Below the pieces are notes generated by a model that ran no database searches, had not been told where the DNA came from, and saw only the letters and a program-made list of their open reading frames with translations. From NCBI GenBank assembly GCA_963580455.1, contig OY756960.1:26905238-26969237 (forward strand): DNA of 64,000 nt. Reading direction: 5' to 3'. Position numbers and translations under genes: made by a program. The stretch's first letter is position 1, and the number at the start of each line of letters is the position of its first letter. Positions 24,631 to 37,242 of the stretch are shown one piece after another. This DNA is from Euonymus europaeus. Lineage: Eukaryota > Streptophyta > Magnoliopsida > Celastrales > Celastraceae.

Positions 24631-27600
24631 TTAAGTTGAAGAACTGGTGTGAAGCGCAACCAAAGAGGCATAAACTCCATCTTTGATGGCAATCAGAGTC
24701 TCATGCGTTCCCTTCTCGATGATAACTCCATTTTTAACAACAGCAATTACATCTGCATTCTTGATTGTGGATAATCGATGAGCCACCACCACTGTTGTTC
24801 TGTTCACCATTACTCGGTCTAATGCATCTTGAACAACTCTTTCGGATTCAGCATCCAGTGCACTCGTAGCCTCGTCTAATAGACATATCTTCGGATCTTT
24901 CACTACGGCGCGAGCTATGGCTATTCTTTGTTTTTGCCCTCCTGATATTTGGACTCCTCTTTCCCCTACCATTGTATCATAACCCTGCATTTGGCCATTT
25001 CGAACCATCAAGTTTTTTTTTCTTCTTCCCAATAGCAAGGAGAAACACAGTTGAAATGATCAAAACTATTTTGTTGAGAAGTAATTCTAACCTGGTTTAA
25101 TGAACTGATGAACTTATGGGCATTAGACGATTCTGCAGCAGCTAAAATTTCTGCCTCCGTAGCGTTTCCTTGTTTTCCATAGGCAATGTTGGCGCGAATA
25201 GTGTCATTGAACAAACTTGGTTCTTGGCTAACAAGACCCATTTGCTGCCTCAACCACCTAAGGTTGAACTTATGAAGTTCAGTTCCATCGAGTGTAATAC
25301 GACCTGATTCAGGATCATAAAACCTTTGCAACAATGCTATCACTGTAGATTTTCCGCAACCACTTTCGCCCACAAGAGCAACCGTCTGTAAAAATTTCAT
25401 TCAGTACGGGTTACATTTCAAAAACACAATCCTCTATGCTAAAAGAAATTAAAAAAAAAAAAACAAAACAAGAAAGGAAGCATTTAGGAGAGAGTTTGAT
25501 GTTTACCTTGCCAGGATGAATGTTCAAGCATAGGTCTCGAAGAATCTGAATATCCGGCCTAGCAGGATACCTAAAGCTTATGTGGCGAAGCTCAATTTCT
25601 CCTTCTACACTGCCTAATTTTACCCCCGACTCATCACCTGCGTCTATCAATGTTTGTCGGTCTACCATTGAAAATATAGAAGCAGCAGCACTCTTGGCCT
25701 TGGTGGAATCAGTACCCATTGAGCTTGATTGAGTAACTCCAAGAGCGGCCAAGGTCAAAGCAAAAAATACCTGTCGATCACCGTTATGCATCATGTTAAC
25801 ATCAAACACACGTGATGGTATGTGAGTTGAACTGCTGAAATTAAATGAGTCAGTCTTGCTTATTGTCCCCGGACAGAGGAAAACAGAAAATAAATTTTGA
25901 TACTCACTCGAAAAACATCAGCAAATGTTATTCTGCCAGCTTGAACCAATAGAGCTCCAGCGTAGAAACTGGTTGCGTGGACATTAAACAGTAAGAAGAA
26001 AGATAATCCAAATCCTATTCCGCTGACCAGGCCTTGCCTTATTCCTGTCTTCCTAGGGCCTACGCATTTCCTTTCGTACAGCTGCATCACCTTCTCTTCA
26101 GAGCAGAATGAGGCAACTGTTCTTATACTTCCAACTGCGTCGTTAGCAACTTGACTTGCTTCCTCATACATCAGCTGCAATAAAATACATCTACATATCA
26201 ATGAACAACTTTACAATAACCGACTAGTTAGCATGAATGAATTTTATGCTCAGAAGTGCCAAGCAAGAAATCAGTAACTTAGCTCTTTTTTTTCATTTTT
26301 TATTTGGAAATTCGTAAGCATTTATGAAATAAGAGTTTTAAATAAAAAACATACCTTGGCATCTGCACTGAACCCTTGCATGAACTTTACTTGAACATAT
26401 CCGTTAAATCCTAACAGAGGAAGAAGCGCAAGGATAATAAGTGATAATTCCCAGCTAGCTGTGAAAGCAATGACCAAGCCTGCTATTGCTGTTGCACCAC
26501 TTTGAACCATCTGAGCTAGTGCATCTCCAACTAGGGCACGTACCGATGCTGCATCTGCTGAGAGTCTTGCACCAATTGCACCACTCGAATTCTCTGGTAA
26601 ATCGAACCAACCTACTTCCATGCGAACAACCTTCTCAAAACATAGTGCTCTGATCCGCCGTATTAACCGACCCCCAGCAACAGCAAAGAAATAATTCATC
26701 GACGGATATGCGATAAATGATGCAAATCCAAGGAGCAGACATATTAACGTCCAGAAACTAGTATCCTTCTTCAATTTATCAGGCGTTTCATAAAATGCGT
26801 TGGCCACTTTTGAAATTAGTAAACCAAAAAGTGGCATTATAGAACCATTGGCAGCTGCAACTATAGCTCCCAAGATAAGAACAGGAATCTCTGGCTTGTT
26901 AAATGCAGCAAGACGGCTGAATGGAATCTCAGGGGCTCGTTGATCAGACGATGGAGCATCTTCAAGTGCATCCACATCAGCATCAGTGACATTGAGACCA
27001 GTAGGTAAACTGAATGAGACTGAAAATGAACGGCGGCTGCTTCCTCTGGAAGATGCATGGCTTATAGATTGAGTGAATGACATTCTTTGACTAGATTGTC
27101 TAAGAGCTTCGCTAGAGAAGTCTGGTCTCCTGTGGTCATCAGACTCTGAATCTTTGTTTCCCTCTTGTAAACGTATAAGCTGTGAGTATGCTCCTTCAGG
27201 ATCCTTGAGTAGTTCTGAATGTGAGCCTGAAGATTGGAAATATTTAAGCAAAAAACCTCACAATGACTCATTGTCATACACAATCATAAAATATATAACC
27301 TATGTACTACTCTTAATCTGATAATGGAATGTAATGAATTTGAAAAAATTAATATTTTGGAATTCACCAGAAAAGAAGAAAGAATAAAGCATTAAAACGA
27401 AGGAAAAACATATTCAGTACTACTTCACAAGTGACTTGACTTGAGGATGATTATCATTTACCTTTCTCTACCATCTTCCCTCGGTAAATGACCGCTATCA
27501 TATCAGCATTTCTAACAGTAGTCAAACGATGGGCTACGATGACAGTGGTTTGATTTACCATTATCCGGTCTAAGGCCTCTTGCACTACCCTCTCAGATTC

Positions 27601-29855
27601 AGCATCCAGTGCACTTGTCGCTTCGTCTAGAAGCAAAATTCTGGGATCCTTCAGGATTGCTCTTGCTATTGCAATTCTCTGCTTCTGCCCACCAGATAGC
27701 TGGGTTCCATGCTCACCAACCATGGTGTCTAATCCCTAAATGACATATACAACATGAAAGGGTAATATGAGTAAGATGACCATAAAAAATGACAAAGTCA
27801 TGTTGAAAAACAATACATGGGAAAAAAATTGGAACCTGAGGCAATTTATCAATGAATTTAGCAGCATTTGCCATTTCAGTAGCAGCACGGATCTCTTCAT
27901 TTGTTGCACCTGACTTTCCATACGCAATATTTTCCCTGATAGTGGCAGTAAACAATGCCGGTTCCTGGCTGACAAGACCAATTTTCTCTCTAATCCACTT
28001 AAGCTGTAATTCTTTAAGGTTAATGCCATCTATAAGAACTTGGCCAGCTTGTGGGTCATAAAATCTCTCAATCAAACTGATCACTGTTGACTTCCCACTT
28101 CCACTTTGTCCGACCAAAGCTGCAGTTGTGCCACTTTCAATGAAAAGAGAGAATCCGCTGAAAATTCGCTCATCTGGTCTAGCAGGATAAGAGAAATAAA
28201 CATCCTTCAACTCTATATCTCCGCGAATGTCATTCAACACTTTTCCGTTTGTGTCATAAGCATCTATCTCTGGCTTCCTATTAATCGTCTCAAACATCTT
28301 ATATGCCGCAGCTTGACCAGCAGCGAATGAACTCAAGCAAGGTGATGCCTGCCCCAGGGACCTAAAAAACATCCACATTTGAAAAGAAAGAAGAAAAAAA
28401 AGTGACTCGCGATTTAATAAAATTGCCTGATTTTTACATGATTTTGTTATGTTAAAGTGCTTGTGAATAAACTAGAAAAATGAAACTCACGTGGATCCAG
28501 TCAAGATAGCAACAATCACATTCAGCACTCGACCACCATCGTACCCCTTATCCAGTATCAATTTCCCCCCAAACCATACAGCCAAAGCATAATTAACGAA
28601 CACAAACAGCATAACCACGCCGATACCAAATCCATTAGCAAGGCCCTGAGAAACACTCGCTTTGTAAGCGCTGACAAGATGCTTGTTGTACTCACTAATG
28701 GCGTGCTTCTCACCAGTAAACGATGCAACCTGGACTGATAAAATTTGAGCACATGTTATTGAATGAAAGTACAAAACAAGTTTGTCAGCTCTGGTTATCT
28801 ACCATACCGTTCTGATTGCCCCAATTGTCTGTTCAACAACAGTTGCTGCCTTTGCATAAGAAGTTTGTCCTTGAGTTGCCATCTTGGATGTCAATATAGA
28901 AGTTACTCCACCGGATATAACGAGAAGCGGAATAGTGCTCAACACAACAAGAGTAAGAAGCCACCCCTTGATGAATGCTATAACAAAACCTCCAATAAAT
29001 GTTGCCAAAAGCTGTAAGCATTTCCCGACCTGCGCAAGAGGCAAAACAATAACATGAACTTCTTCTCATAGAGTTTCTTAACAATTGCAGCAGTAAAAAA
29101 AGAGTACAATCACCTTCTCTCCCATGGCATCTTGAATAAGAACAGTGTCACCTGACATTCTACCGATAACCTCTCCGGTATTAGTTTCCAAATCAAAGAA
29201 AGCAATATCTTGTCTTAAAATAGTTTTCAAATACAGTCCTCTAATGCGCGCCGCCTGTCTCTCTCCGGTGACTATCCAACAAGTCACCTCTGACAAACAG
29301 AAAGCGAATGTTTCTCAGTTTTGAGTACATGATCAATAAGGAATTTGTGGTGATTTAGGGTAAGAGGAGTACTTACGGAGAAACGATGCAAAACCAGCCC
29401 CAATAGCCAAGTAGACAAACTCCAAAGCAATCTGAAAACAAACCAAAACCAGATAAGCAAAGGGGGCCATTGAACAGAACTTGAACATCTCTGGTTGTTA
29501 AATTTGAAACTGATCTCCATTTTTTTGGCACTTTTACCTTTGAAACAGCTTTGACAATATCATTAGTGTTCTGGTTAGCACCAAAAGAGTTAACCATGCT
29601 TCCAAACAGTATTGCCATGAGAGGCATACACAAGCCATTTCCAATAGCACCAATTGTGCCAATAATCATGAGAAAGATATCAGTTGAATCTGCAAATGCA
29701 AAGAGCTTGTGAAAAGGCACGGTACGAGTCTGGTCGTCCTCAGTGTTACCCTCTCCATTGGAACTCTTTTTCTCCACCTCCAAAGGGCCTCTTGAGGTGG
29801 TTGCGTCTTCCCTGTTCAGACCATCACCATTGCTCAACCCGTCCTCTCCGGCCAT
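24631..29855 (-). CDS. ABCB (MDR/P-glycoprotein) full-size transporter, copy B
   Basis: Tandem paralog of the gene at 611-5891 with the same 12-exon structure (first exon 29855-29538, exon 11 25385-25092, last exon 24984-24631) and the same predicted length of 1286 aa. Both nucleotide-binding domains keep Walker A ([18 protein letters not shown]), the signature (LSGGQ, then ISGGQ) and Walker B. NBD2 Walker B reads ICLLDE where copy A has ILLLDE. Other differences: the exon 5/6 junction gives Thr in place of Met, NBD1 has VNQTT for VNRTT, and in the linker [11 protein letters not shown] becomes [11 protein letters not shown], losing two Arg next to Ser. All splice sites checked are intact. It probably transports the same class of substrate; auxin is known for relatives, but the substrate here is unproven. 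Confidence 0.95.
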
Positions 29856-30610
29856 GTTGTCCGACCTCAGATCCTAACTTTGGAATCTCTAAATCTCTTG
29901 CTGCCAGCGATTCAAAAAACTCTTATTTCAACAATACATAATAAAATCAGGAGAGCCTGATTTTCTTTCAAGTTCCGGACTTTTTAAAGGATCTTCAACA
30001 TTTGTCATGTTATGCTTTTTAACACAACGAGTAAACATGGAAACCACGGAAAAATACAGTAAGATTAAAGATTTGACAACTTTCCAGGAAAATATTCAGC
30101 ATGACCACCTCTCTTTTTGTCACACAGAAAAAACGCACCTTGATTCAACCCTCTACTTTATAAACAAACACAATCATTTCTTTGCAAGAAAGACTTCTAA
30201 GTAAAAAACAGGAGACCTGAAGGAGAGAACTTCTAGTTTCCTTTGTTCTTGACTAAACTAATCAAAATCATCTTTTTTGACACCAAACCATTATTCACAT
30301 ATAAACATAAAACAGGGGAAACAAGGGAATATCTTTGCATGGAAATAAATTTTATTACCAAGTGACTGGCTTTTCGCTGATGGAGGAGAAAACAGTGATC
30401 CCAATGCTCTTTACTCTCTGGCCACTCTGTGTTCTAATCTATTCCAACGAATCAATAATGCATACGTGTGTATATATACATATAATATAATCCACTTTTG
30501 CTTGGAAAGCAAACGACAATTGGAAAATTTCAAAAGAGAAAAAAAGACACCTGATAGGCTAATACACAGTATACACCCCACTCCCCTTTATCATAAATCA
30601 CACGGGAAAA
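29856..30610. other. 5' flank of ABCB copy B
   Basis: Aligns to 5892-6600 upstream of copy A, with small indels including about 20 bp extra around 30110-30130. Probable promoter and 5' UTR; no further motif could be assigned with confidence. Confidence 0.5.
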
Positions 30611-31050
30611 AAAATAGTTGTAAACGTACATAAAGTTTTTATATATAATTCTATATAATATAGGTATCATCTTAGTTGGCATGCTGAGTCAATAAATTCA
30701 AATAAAAATATTTGAAATTATAAATTTGTGTTGGAAAGTTAACCCACTGACATTAACCATGGTAATACTTGGGGAACCACTAAAAATCTAGTTTCAATAT
30801 CAACTAGTCTCGTATCAGTACCGCCATAACCATAAGCACAGTTCTCTCTGGAAAACTAGCGTCACTTGCGATAACTGCCTAAAAAGGTAAGTCGTCATTG
30901 TTAATCTGTTTTTTTTTTCTTTCGTTGAGAAGGAAAGTGAATAGTACATTTGGATTAAAAGTATAAGTGAATGATTTCTCAAAATTACACCTATTGGTGA
31001 TGTCTTTCAAAAAATTGAAATCATAAGTTCCTATAGCATGAATATTCAGA

Positions 31051-31052
<2 letters not shown>

Positions 31053-31084
<32 letters not shown>
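31053..31084. repeat. (AT)n microsatellite
   Basis: About 16 AT units inside the decayed insertion. Confidence 0.9.
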
Positions 31085-31087
<3 letters not shown>

Positions 31088-31440
31088 AAGCTTAGAGAAC
31101 CCTATTTCTGGAATATTAAATTGAAGTTAAGAACTTCCTAGAATATAGGGTTTCTATTACATGGTTATAGTTTATATCCAATAATTATAATTTCTTATGA
31201 TGATTGAATATATAATGAAGGTTAAAGAGCTAGTGATTCTAAAACAGTGATGCACTGAGTTGATTTTACCAATGAATATTGTGAAATGGCGTAATTACAT
31301 TATATATGTTCTGAATTACACATTTCATATCATGAATTACATTATCTAATATATACAGTATTTTATTTAAAAATATCCTTGCACTTTCTTTAATTGTTAT
31401 AACATTATTTGTGAAATGACATTGTATTTGTAATAGTTGA

Positions 31441-31985
31441 ATGGCGAAGCGATCAAGTAAGAAAAGAAAGCGTTCCAGGAAATCATCGGCATCTTTGACA
31501 ACCGCTAACGAACCAAAGCACAGTCATTTACAGTACAAGTCCAACCTTGGTGGTTTGAAATCAATAGTGAAGAAGTACATGAGGATGACACCCATCTGGA
31601 TAATGTTGAAGTAGCTAATGAATGATGAGTTCTCTGATTTCCAAACAAGAAAACAGGACGACATAATTTCTAATATCATGACGACATACAATTTGGATAA
31701 GCGATGTTTTGAGCTTGGCAGAACCAACGTAAACCTTATTGAGAATGATATAACCGTAATCTTTGGTATTGTGTCATGAAATAGATTACTGAAGCTTGGG
31801 AGATCGAAAAATCCTAGCCGGAACAAGTTTGTGAAACGTTGTTTCAAAGGACAGAGAAGGATTAAGTCATCGAACTTTAAAGCTGCGATTAAGAAAGCTG
31901 TTAAAGGAGATGAGGACAAGGATGCGAAGAACGTTGTGAGACTGATGATGTTATATGCTTGCTTGAGATTGTTTTTCTCCACAAC
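31441..31985 (+). pseudogene. Degenerate transposon protein fragment (DUF1985/PMD-like pattern)
   Basis: One continuous frame from ATG 31441 with two internal stops (TAG 31612-31614, TGA 31777-31779). The N-terminus is basic (KKRKRSRK). After the first stop come RCFELGRTNVNL, ENDITVIFGIVS, KFVKRCFKGQRRIKSS and NVVRLMMLYACLRLFF. The strand-then-helix pattern around FGIVS and the hydrophobic helix that follows resemble the N-terminal DUF1985-like segment of plant transposon Ulp1 proteins, such as the protein at 58806-62253 (FGITDFALITGL, then VVKLALIYFLEFVL). The C-terminal protease part is absent. The family assignment is tentative; the two stops show it is not functional. Confidence 0.5.
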
Positions 31986-32690
31986 GCATGTAATTATACA
32001 TAATAACAGTATTATTATGCCTAATAAAAATGTAATTATACATACTCAAAGTGTAATTACATATAATAAAAATGTAATTATTTTAACCAACAAAACACAC
32101 ATTACTTTATGAAATCATTCTTGAAAAAATCTAATTAGAATCCAAACCCAAGCTCAAAAAGTTAAGTAGTATCCTAACCCAATGAAAACCCAACCTAAAA
32201 AACCTAATTAAAACCCTAACTGAATGCAAATCCAATCTCAAAAAGTTAACAAGAACCCTAACCCAATGTTTTGTACCCCATTTGCAGCAACATCAACACA
32301 GTCGACCATGACTTCCCTGGAAAAAAAAATTCATAAATGTTGCCGGTCAGAACACCGGATATCTGTATAATTACAAACCAGCGCATGTAATTATACATAC
32401 TAACAGTATAATTACACCTAATAAAAATATAATTATGCATACTCAAAGTGTAATTATACATAGTAAAAATGTAATTATTTAAACCAACAAAACACGCATT
32501 ACTTTATGGAATCATTCTCGAAAAAACCTAATTAGAATCCCAACCCAAGGTCAAAAAGTTAAGTAGTAACCTAAGCCAATGAACCCAAGCTAAAAAAACC
32601 TAACTAAAACCCTAACTGAATGCAAATCCAACCTCAAAAGCTAACAAAAACCCTAACCCAATGGAAACCAAGCTCAAAAGGCTTAGTAGA
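31985..32690. repeat. Two diverged ~400-bp repeat units with TAATTATACAT motif clusters
   Basis: GCATGTAATTATACATA begins each unit (about 31986 and 32383). Within each, GTAATTATA/TATAATTAC motifs recur at variable spacing of about 15-30 bp, then a shared AATCATTCTNGAAAAAA...CCCTAACTGAATGCAAATCC stretch follows. Spacing offset is about 397 bp. The clusters sit directly downstream of the protein fragment. Confidence 0.75.
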
Positions 32691-33039
32691 TAATGTGCTT
32701 ACCTTAACCTCTTCAAATATAGCGTCGATCTCCTCTCGTCTTCCGCTCGTCTAAAAACTAACAAATGTAACGAAACTTGCTCTGTAATCCATTACATTAT
32801 TGTATTATTAAAAAAAGGGAAACGTGCAAAATAAATGGTTTGACAACATGACATAGTTGGGAACGCATAAATAGTTTAACCAAACTAAACTTTGGTAATC
32901 CTAGGTGGCATGCTGACTAGGATGTCAATTAGATTATGTAGAGTTATGTATTGCAACTTTATGCATGTTTGGAGTTTTCTAAAAAAAAAGGCGCAAGTAA
33001 AGTTGGTCAAAATCTTGTTGCACCTCCATTGTCTTGCCT

Positions 33040-33705
33040 AGGGGTGGCCAAATCCGATCTGCAATCGAGGAACCGATCCGAACCGTGGTTATTCGTTTTT
33101 CGATTTTGATTTTTTGGTTAACAGTTTCGGATTCGGTTATGAATTTATAATTTTTTTGGAAATTTTTTCAGATTTAACAAAAAAAAACCAAATAAATTCT
33201 ATGTTTTATATATTAAGTTATTCAAATAATTAAAACCCAAAAATCTAAGATTTAGGCCCAAATATAAGTTTCAATTTTTCGATTATGGCTTGGACTAATA
33301 TTTCTACTCATTCTCCTCCCTCACTCGTCCATCGACTTCGTTTTCTCAATGTCGATCCACAATATTTTAAGAGCTACGTCATGCAATGAAAGAGAAGAAA
33401 TCAATATAAAAGAAATTCCATCCTTCAAGTTTTTTCTTCTTTTTATTATTATGTCGATGAAATGTTTCTTAATTATAAAATTTAAATATCAAAACACATC
33501 TATTTCTATATTTTTAAAAGGTTAGAACATATTTTTGCCTTTTGTTTGGTTATTCAAAAACCGATCTAAACCGAATTTTTTTTGACTTTTTTTGGTTTGG
33601 TTATCTGAATTATATTTTTCGATTATGGATTATAAAATATCATAATCGAATCAATTCGGACATTTCAATTTTGGTTAAAAATCGAACGGACACCATAGTC
33701 CTTTG
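33040..33705. mobile_element. Possible hAT-like non-autonomous insertion
   Basis: About 665 bp absent from the homologous site in block A (about 6680-6695). It starts TAGGGGTGGCCAAATCCG, a form common at plant hAT-type termini, and is rich in CGATT/AATCG and CCGAACC/GGTTNGG inverse motifs. The distal terminus is not a clear inverse of the start and no clean target duplication was found. Confidence 0.35.
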
Positions 33706-34409
33706 AATTAATTATTTAAATTTTTTCTTTAATTAATTACTTTCATTCAAAAGTGATAATGTTTATAAATAATAATAAAAGATTTACTATTGTATGTCTC
33801 TCATTCTCTCAATAGTCACATCCATGACAGAATGACGTGTAACAAATTGTTGTAACAAATTGTCGACTTCCTTCAGTCGGAGGTTACGCAAAACAAGAAA
33901 ATACTTGGAATTGACAAAGCAACCATCGTTTTCTTTTCTTTTATTATTTTCCTTTCTCAGAGTGGATGTCCAGTACAAATAACACTAGTACAATTTATTA
34001 TTACAGTATTATTTTTGCATGTCAAATGCTGTTCATTAATTGGAGTAGGAGTTGGGAGTTCATGGTCCAACTACTATACTTTCTGCACGATAGAGACAGA
34101 CAATTAAAGTTTGCTTGCAAAAAGCTGTAAATTTTGGTTGTATTTCTACAAGTCCTCCAGTAGAGAGACAATTAGAGAATTGTGGTAGACAGGCATTTTG
34201 TAGTTTTTCAATATAATTTTGGAAAGCCAACCAAGACAATAAGTAGCAATCTGAGCCGAGGTTTATACACAACACTTATTGATTAGTTGCAGTGTCTCAT
34301 TAATTTGTAGGGACTCACAATTCACGAAACCCTTATTCGGAAAGAAAGAAGAAGAAGAAAAATTAGTAGATTGAAATCTTATGGGCCACGCCATCTACAA
34401 GTTTATATA

Positions 34410-34674
34410 CTCCCTCCGTCCCATTTTAATCGTCCTTTATTTCTTTTTGGGATATTCCAAAATACATGTCCATTTCAATTAATGAAAATTATTTTTTCTC
34501 ATTTTTTTCTTATTTACCCTTAACTTGAAAAGTTCAATAACCATGCACATTAATTATGGTGCCAAAGTATTTGTCATTATAAATAGGGTATAAAAGTCAA
34601 ATTGAAAGCGAATTAAATATTTTCTTAAACTGTGTGAAAAAGTGAAGGGGACAATTAAAATGGGACGGAATGAA
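34410..34674. mobile_element. Stowaway-type MITE (block B)
   Basis: Begins CTCCCTCCGTCCCATTTTAA after TA and ends near AATTAAAATGGGACGGAA before TA. It is about 265 bp with no coding potential. It sits in what is a plain TA microsatellite in block A (about 7840), so it arrived at a different place from the MITE at 9934-10188. Confidence 0.82.
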
Positions 34675-35265
34675 TATATTGTTTCAATAGACATAAATAA
34701 ACGTACCTAATTGAATTTGCAAATTATGTAACATCTGTTCGTAACGAATTAGATATGAGTATAAGTTCACATAAAGAATGTTACAAATTAAAAGATATTT
34801 TGATAATAATAAAAAAGTGATTATGAACGAAAGCCCATTTACTTTCCTAATTAAATCTACGAAGCTTTGACTTGCAGTTTAATTATGAAACATTGGAGAC
34901 ACAGACACCAGCTTGTAACAAAAGGACAGGACTATGTATAAAAACTTGTAAAGTATTCTAGACATTTTAAACATTGATTTTGACTCAATTTTTGATTTTC
35001 CCAGGTGGTTATTTTAAAAGACAATCTCTCATAGTCTCATGAACTCATCTCAATGGATCTGTAATCTGCTCGATCACTAGCTACAACTTGGATAGTGAAA
35101 ATTGACAAGGAAAGTATGGTCCAACTCTTGTTTCTATTCTTACTCTCTTATCATTTTTTTATTTTATTTTATTTTTCTCTTTTTTAGTCTATGATCCTAG
35201 TTTACGTTAGGACATTTCAATTTCTTGCCAAAAGAATTGGTTGTACTCTCTCTAGTTGTTGATAT

Positions 35266-35929
35266 ATATTTTTTTTTGATAAATCCCAAAATATATACCA
35301 AAAACCGAAAAAGAAAAAACAATAGGGCATCAAAGATCAAAGATGGCCTATAAGGTACATGAAAAGGAAGGCTCCCCAAGAAGAGAAGGGGACAAAGATA
35401 GAACAAAACAAATAGCGACTACGCACTTTAGCTAAAAGAAATTAAAAACAAGGAGATATAAATATAAAGCTGCCTTTTTCTTTAAACATATTAAAATAGC
35501 TTGCAGATGAAAGAAGAGCAATGTATGATTGAATTGCTCCAAGTCTCTTGAAATTGGAGGCTGGTGAAAGCCATGAAAAGAAACATGGAGATGGAAGCTT
35601 GAAGATGCATGATTATCAAATAAATATTTCTCTGAAGAGCCCATTACGCAATTTGAAATGATGGGTGATGGAGAGAGCTCATTGCACAGCTTTGAGGTGA
35701 TGACTGATGAGAGATTTTCCTTGCGATTGGATGTCGAGGCAAGGATGCATGTTTATTAAATACCCGAAAGTGACTTGCTGAAAGGGAGATGATCCTGCAA
35801 TTTGAAAAGTAGAAGCAAGAAGCTTTGAAAATGAAACTGAGCGTGTGATTATGTAAAACCAGAGTCCAGAGCACATTGACGGTCCCGGCTTCATTCGATG
35901 ATCTAAAACTTGGACTGATAGACAGTACG
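35266..35929 (-). mobile_element. Poly(A)-tailed retroposed insertion with 13-bp target duplication
   Basis: 664 bp flanked by perfect direct repeats TAGTTGTTGATAT (35253-35265 and 35930-35942). Block A has the empty site with a single copy (about 11582). Read on the minus strand the insert ends in an A-run just before the target repeat. A long target duplication plus a 3' A-tail indicates LINE-type reverse transcription. No convincing coding frame was recognised; it could be a LINE 3' end, a SINE or a retroposed transcript. Confidence 0.8.
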
Positions 35930-37242
35930 TAGTTGTTGATATTGTTGGAATATATTTACTGGGGTGAGAATGAAAGAATCTAAAAATCGTTGGCTATTAT
36001 GAAAACACGCCTATGTTTTGAAGCCATGCATGTCTTCATCATCTTTAGTGAAAGTGAAACTCGCATGTATATTCACCATCATTATAATGAAGGTGAATCT
36101 CATCCATCAATGAAGTCCGTATAGTGGGTATCTAATAATTAAAATAATACGGTGCCCTTAAGATATCATATAAGAATGAAAAATGTGTATTAAAGTCTGA
36201 AAAATGAGTATTTTAAATTTTAAAAAAAAATAGATGAGAGAATATTTATGTGATTTTTAAGGAACACGTTGATAATTGATAACTCTAACACCATATATTT
36301 GGTTAACGACGGGAATGAAAAAGAGAATGAAAATGAGAATAGAACAGGAAAAAAAACGAGAATATATATTTCCTCCTAATTCAATGCTAGAAAAGTCATT
36401 CCCGGAAGAATTTATAATTCTTTGGTCTAAGTTAGAAATGTCAAATTCCAAAATGTCAAGAAATTTGTAATTTCATTAATATATTATATGAGTAATCAAA
36501 CATGAGAATTTGGGTTGATTACAGAATTGCCAATTCCATTCCGACTATGAAAGAGTGACCTAAAACAGCGTAAGCATTTGAAAAGGTCAGCCAATGACAA
36601 TTGGACTTCCCGGTCCATTGAAATTAAATTATTCATGCCACGTAATCGAGAGTCGAGACCATAACGACTTCGTGAGAATATCATGAAGAGCCCACTACTA
36701 ATGGGTTTCAAAAAGAGAATCTGGGCTTGATAGGTCAACATGGGCCTGTTTAAAACTTAAATGGGTTGCTAGGTATTCGTGACAATTGAAAATTATGTAA
36801 AGCCTGGCCCAACTCTAGTCCCTAAGTTTTGGGCAATAACGGACGTTCAATACAGCCATTGTTTGAATTTGTTATGAAATTGCTCAGTGGACACTGAAAA
36901 GAGCCCACCACAAACGGGCTTCAAAATTAATTCCGGGCTTGATAGGCCCTCATTGGTAAATGTGTTTAACAAATGGATATGGGCTTGCTTGATGGTTCCG
37001 GAGGCCCGTTAAGAAATTCCATGGGCTGAAGCCACTTTTCTGAACATTATGCAAAGCCCAGCCCAAGATTATCTGCTGACAAATTGAAATTCTGTCATAG
37101 AACTGCAGAACAAATAACATATGGGGCATTCAATGCCTTTACAGTCCAAATACAATTATGCAAATTGAACACAACAACATACAGTCTTCTTTCGAAGATG
37201 AAGAAATCAAAGTTTCCGTTTTAGGAGTGTTTTTTTGGTTGT

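Larger units (their letters stand above)
30611..32977. mobile_element. Decayed transposon insertion private to block B
   Basis: About 2.4 kb between homologous flanks, with no counterpart in block A (break near 6630). It contains a degenerate protein frame (31441-31985), a TA microsatellite, and two diverged copies of a roughly 400-bp unit (31985-32383 and 32384 to about 32690). Each unit starts with a cluster of TAATTATACAT-like motifs followed by AACCCAAG/CCCTAAC-rich DNA. I did not find convincing terminal inverted repeats or a target duplication. A MULE-like origin is inferred only from the protein fragment and its resemblance in layout to the MULE at 45255. Confidence 0.5.

Noticed and set aside
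31524..31982. 152-codon minus-strand open frame in the decayed insertion
   Set aside because: It is antisense to the recognisable degenerate transposon protein on the plus strand and has no domain of its own.
32140..32670. Telomere-like AACCCTAA stretches
   Set aside because: Only isolated CCCTAAC pieces within a repeated 400-bp unit; no tandem telomeric array.
35432..35894. Short minus-strand open frames in the retroposed insertion
   Set aside because: Several overlapping short frames without a domain; the insert is better described as a poly(A)-tailed retroposed sequence.
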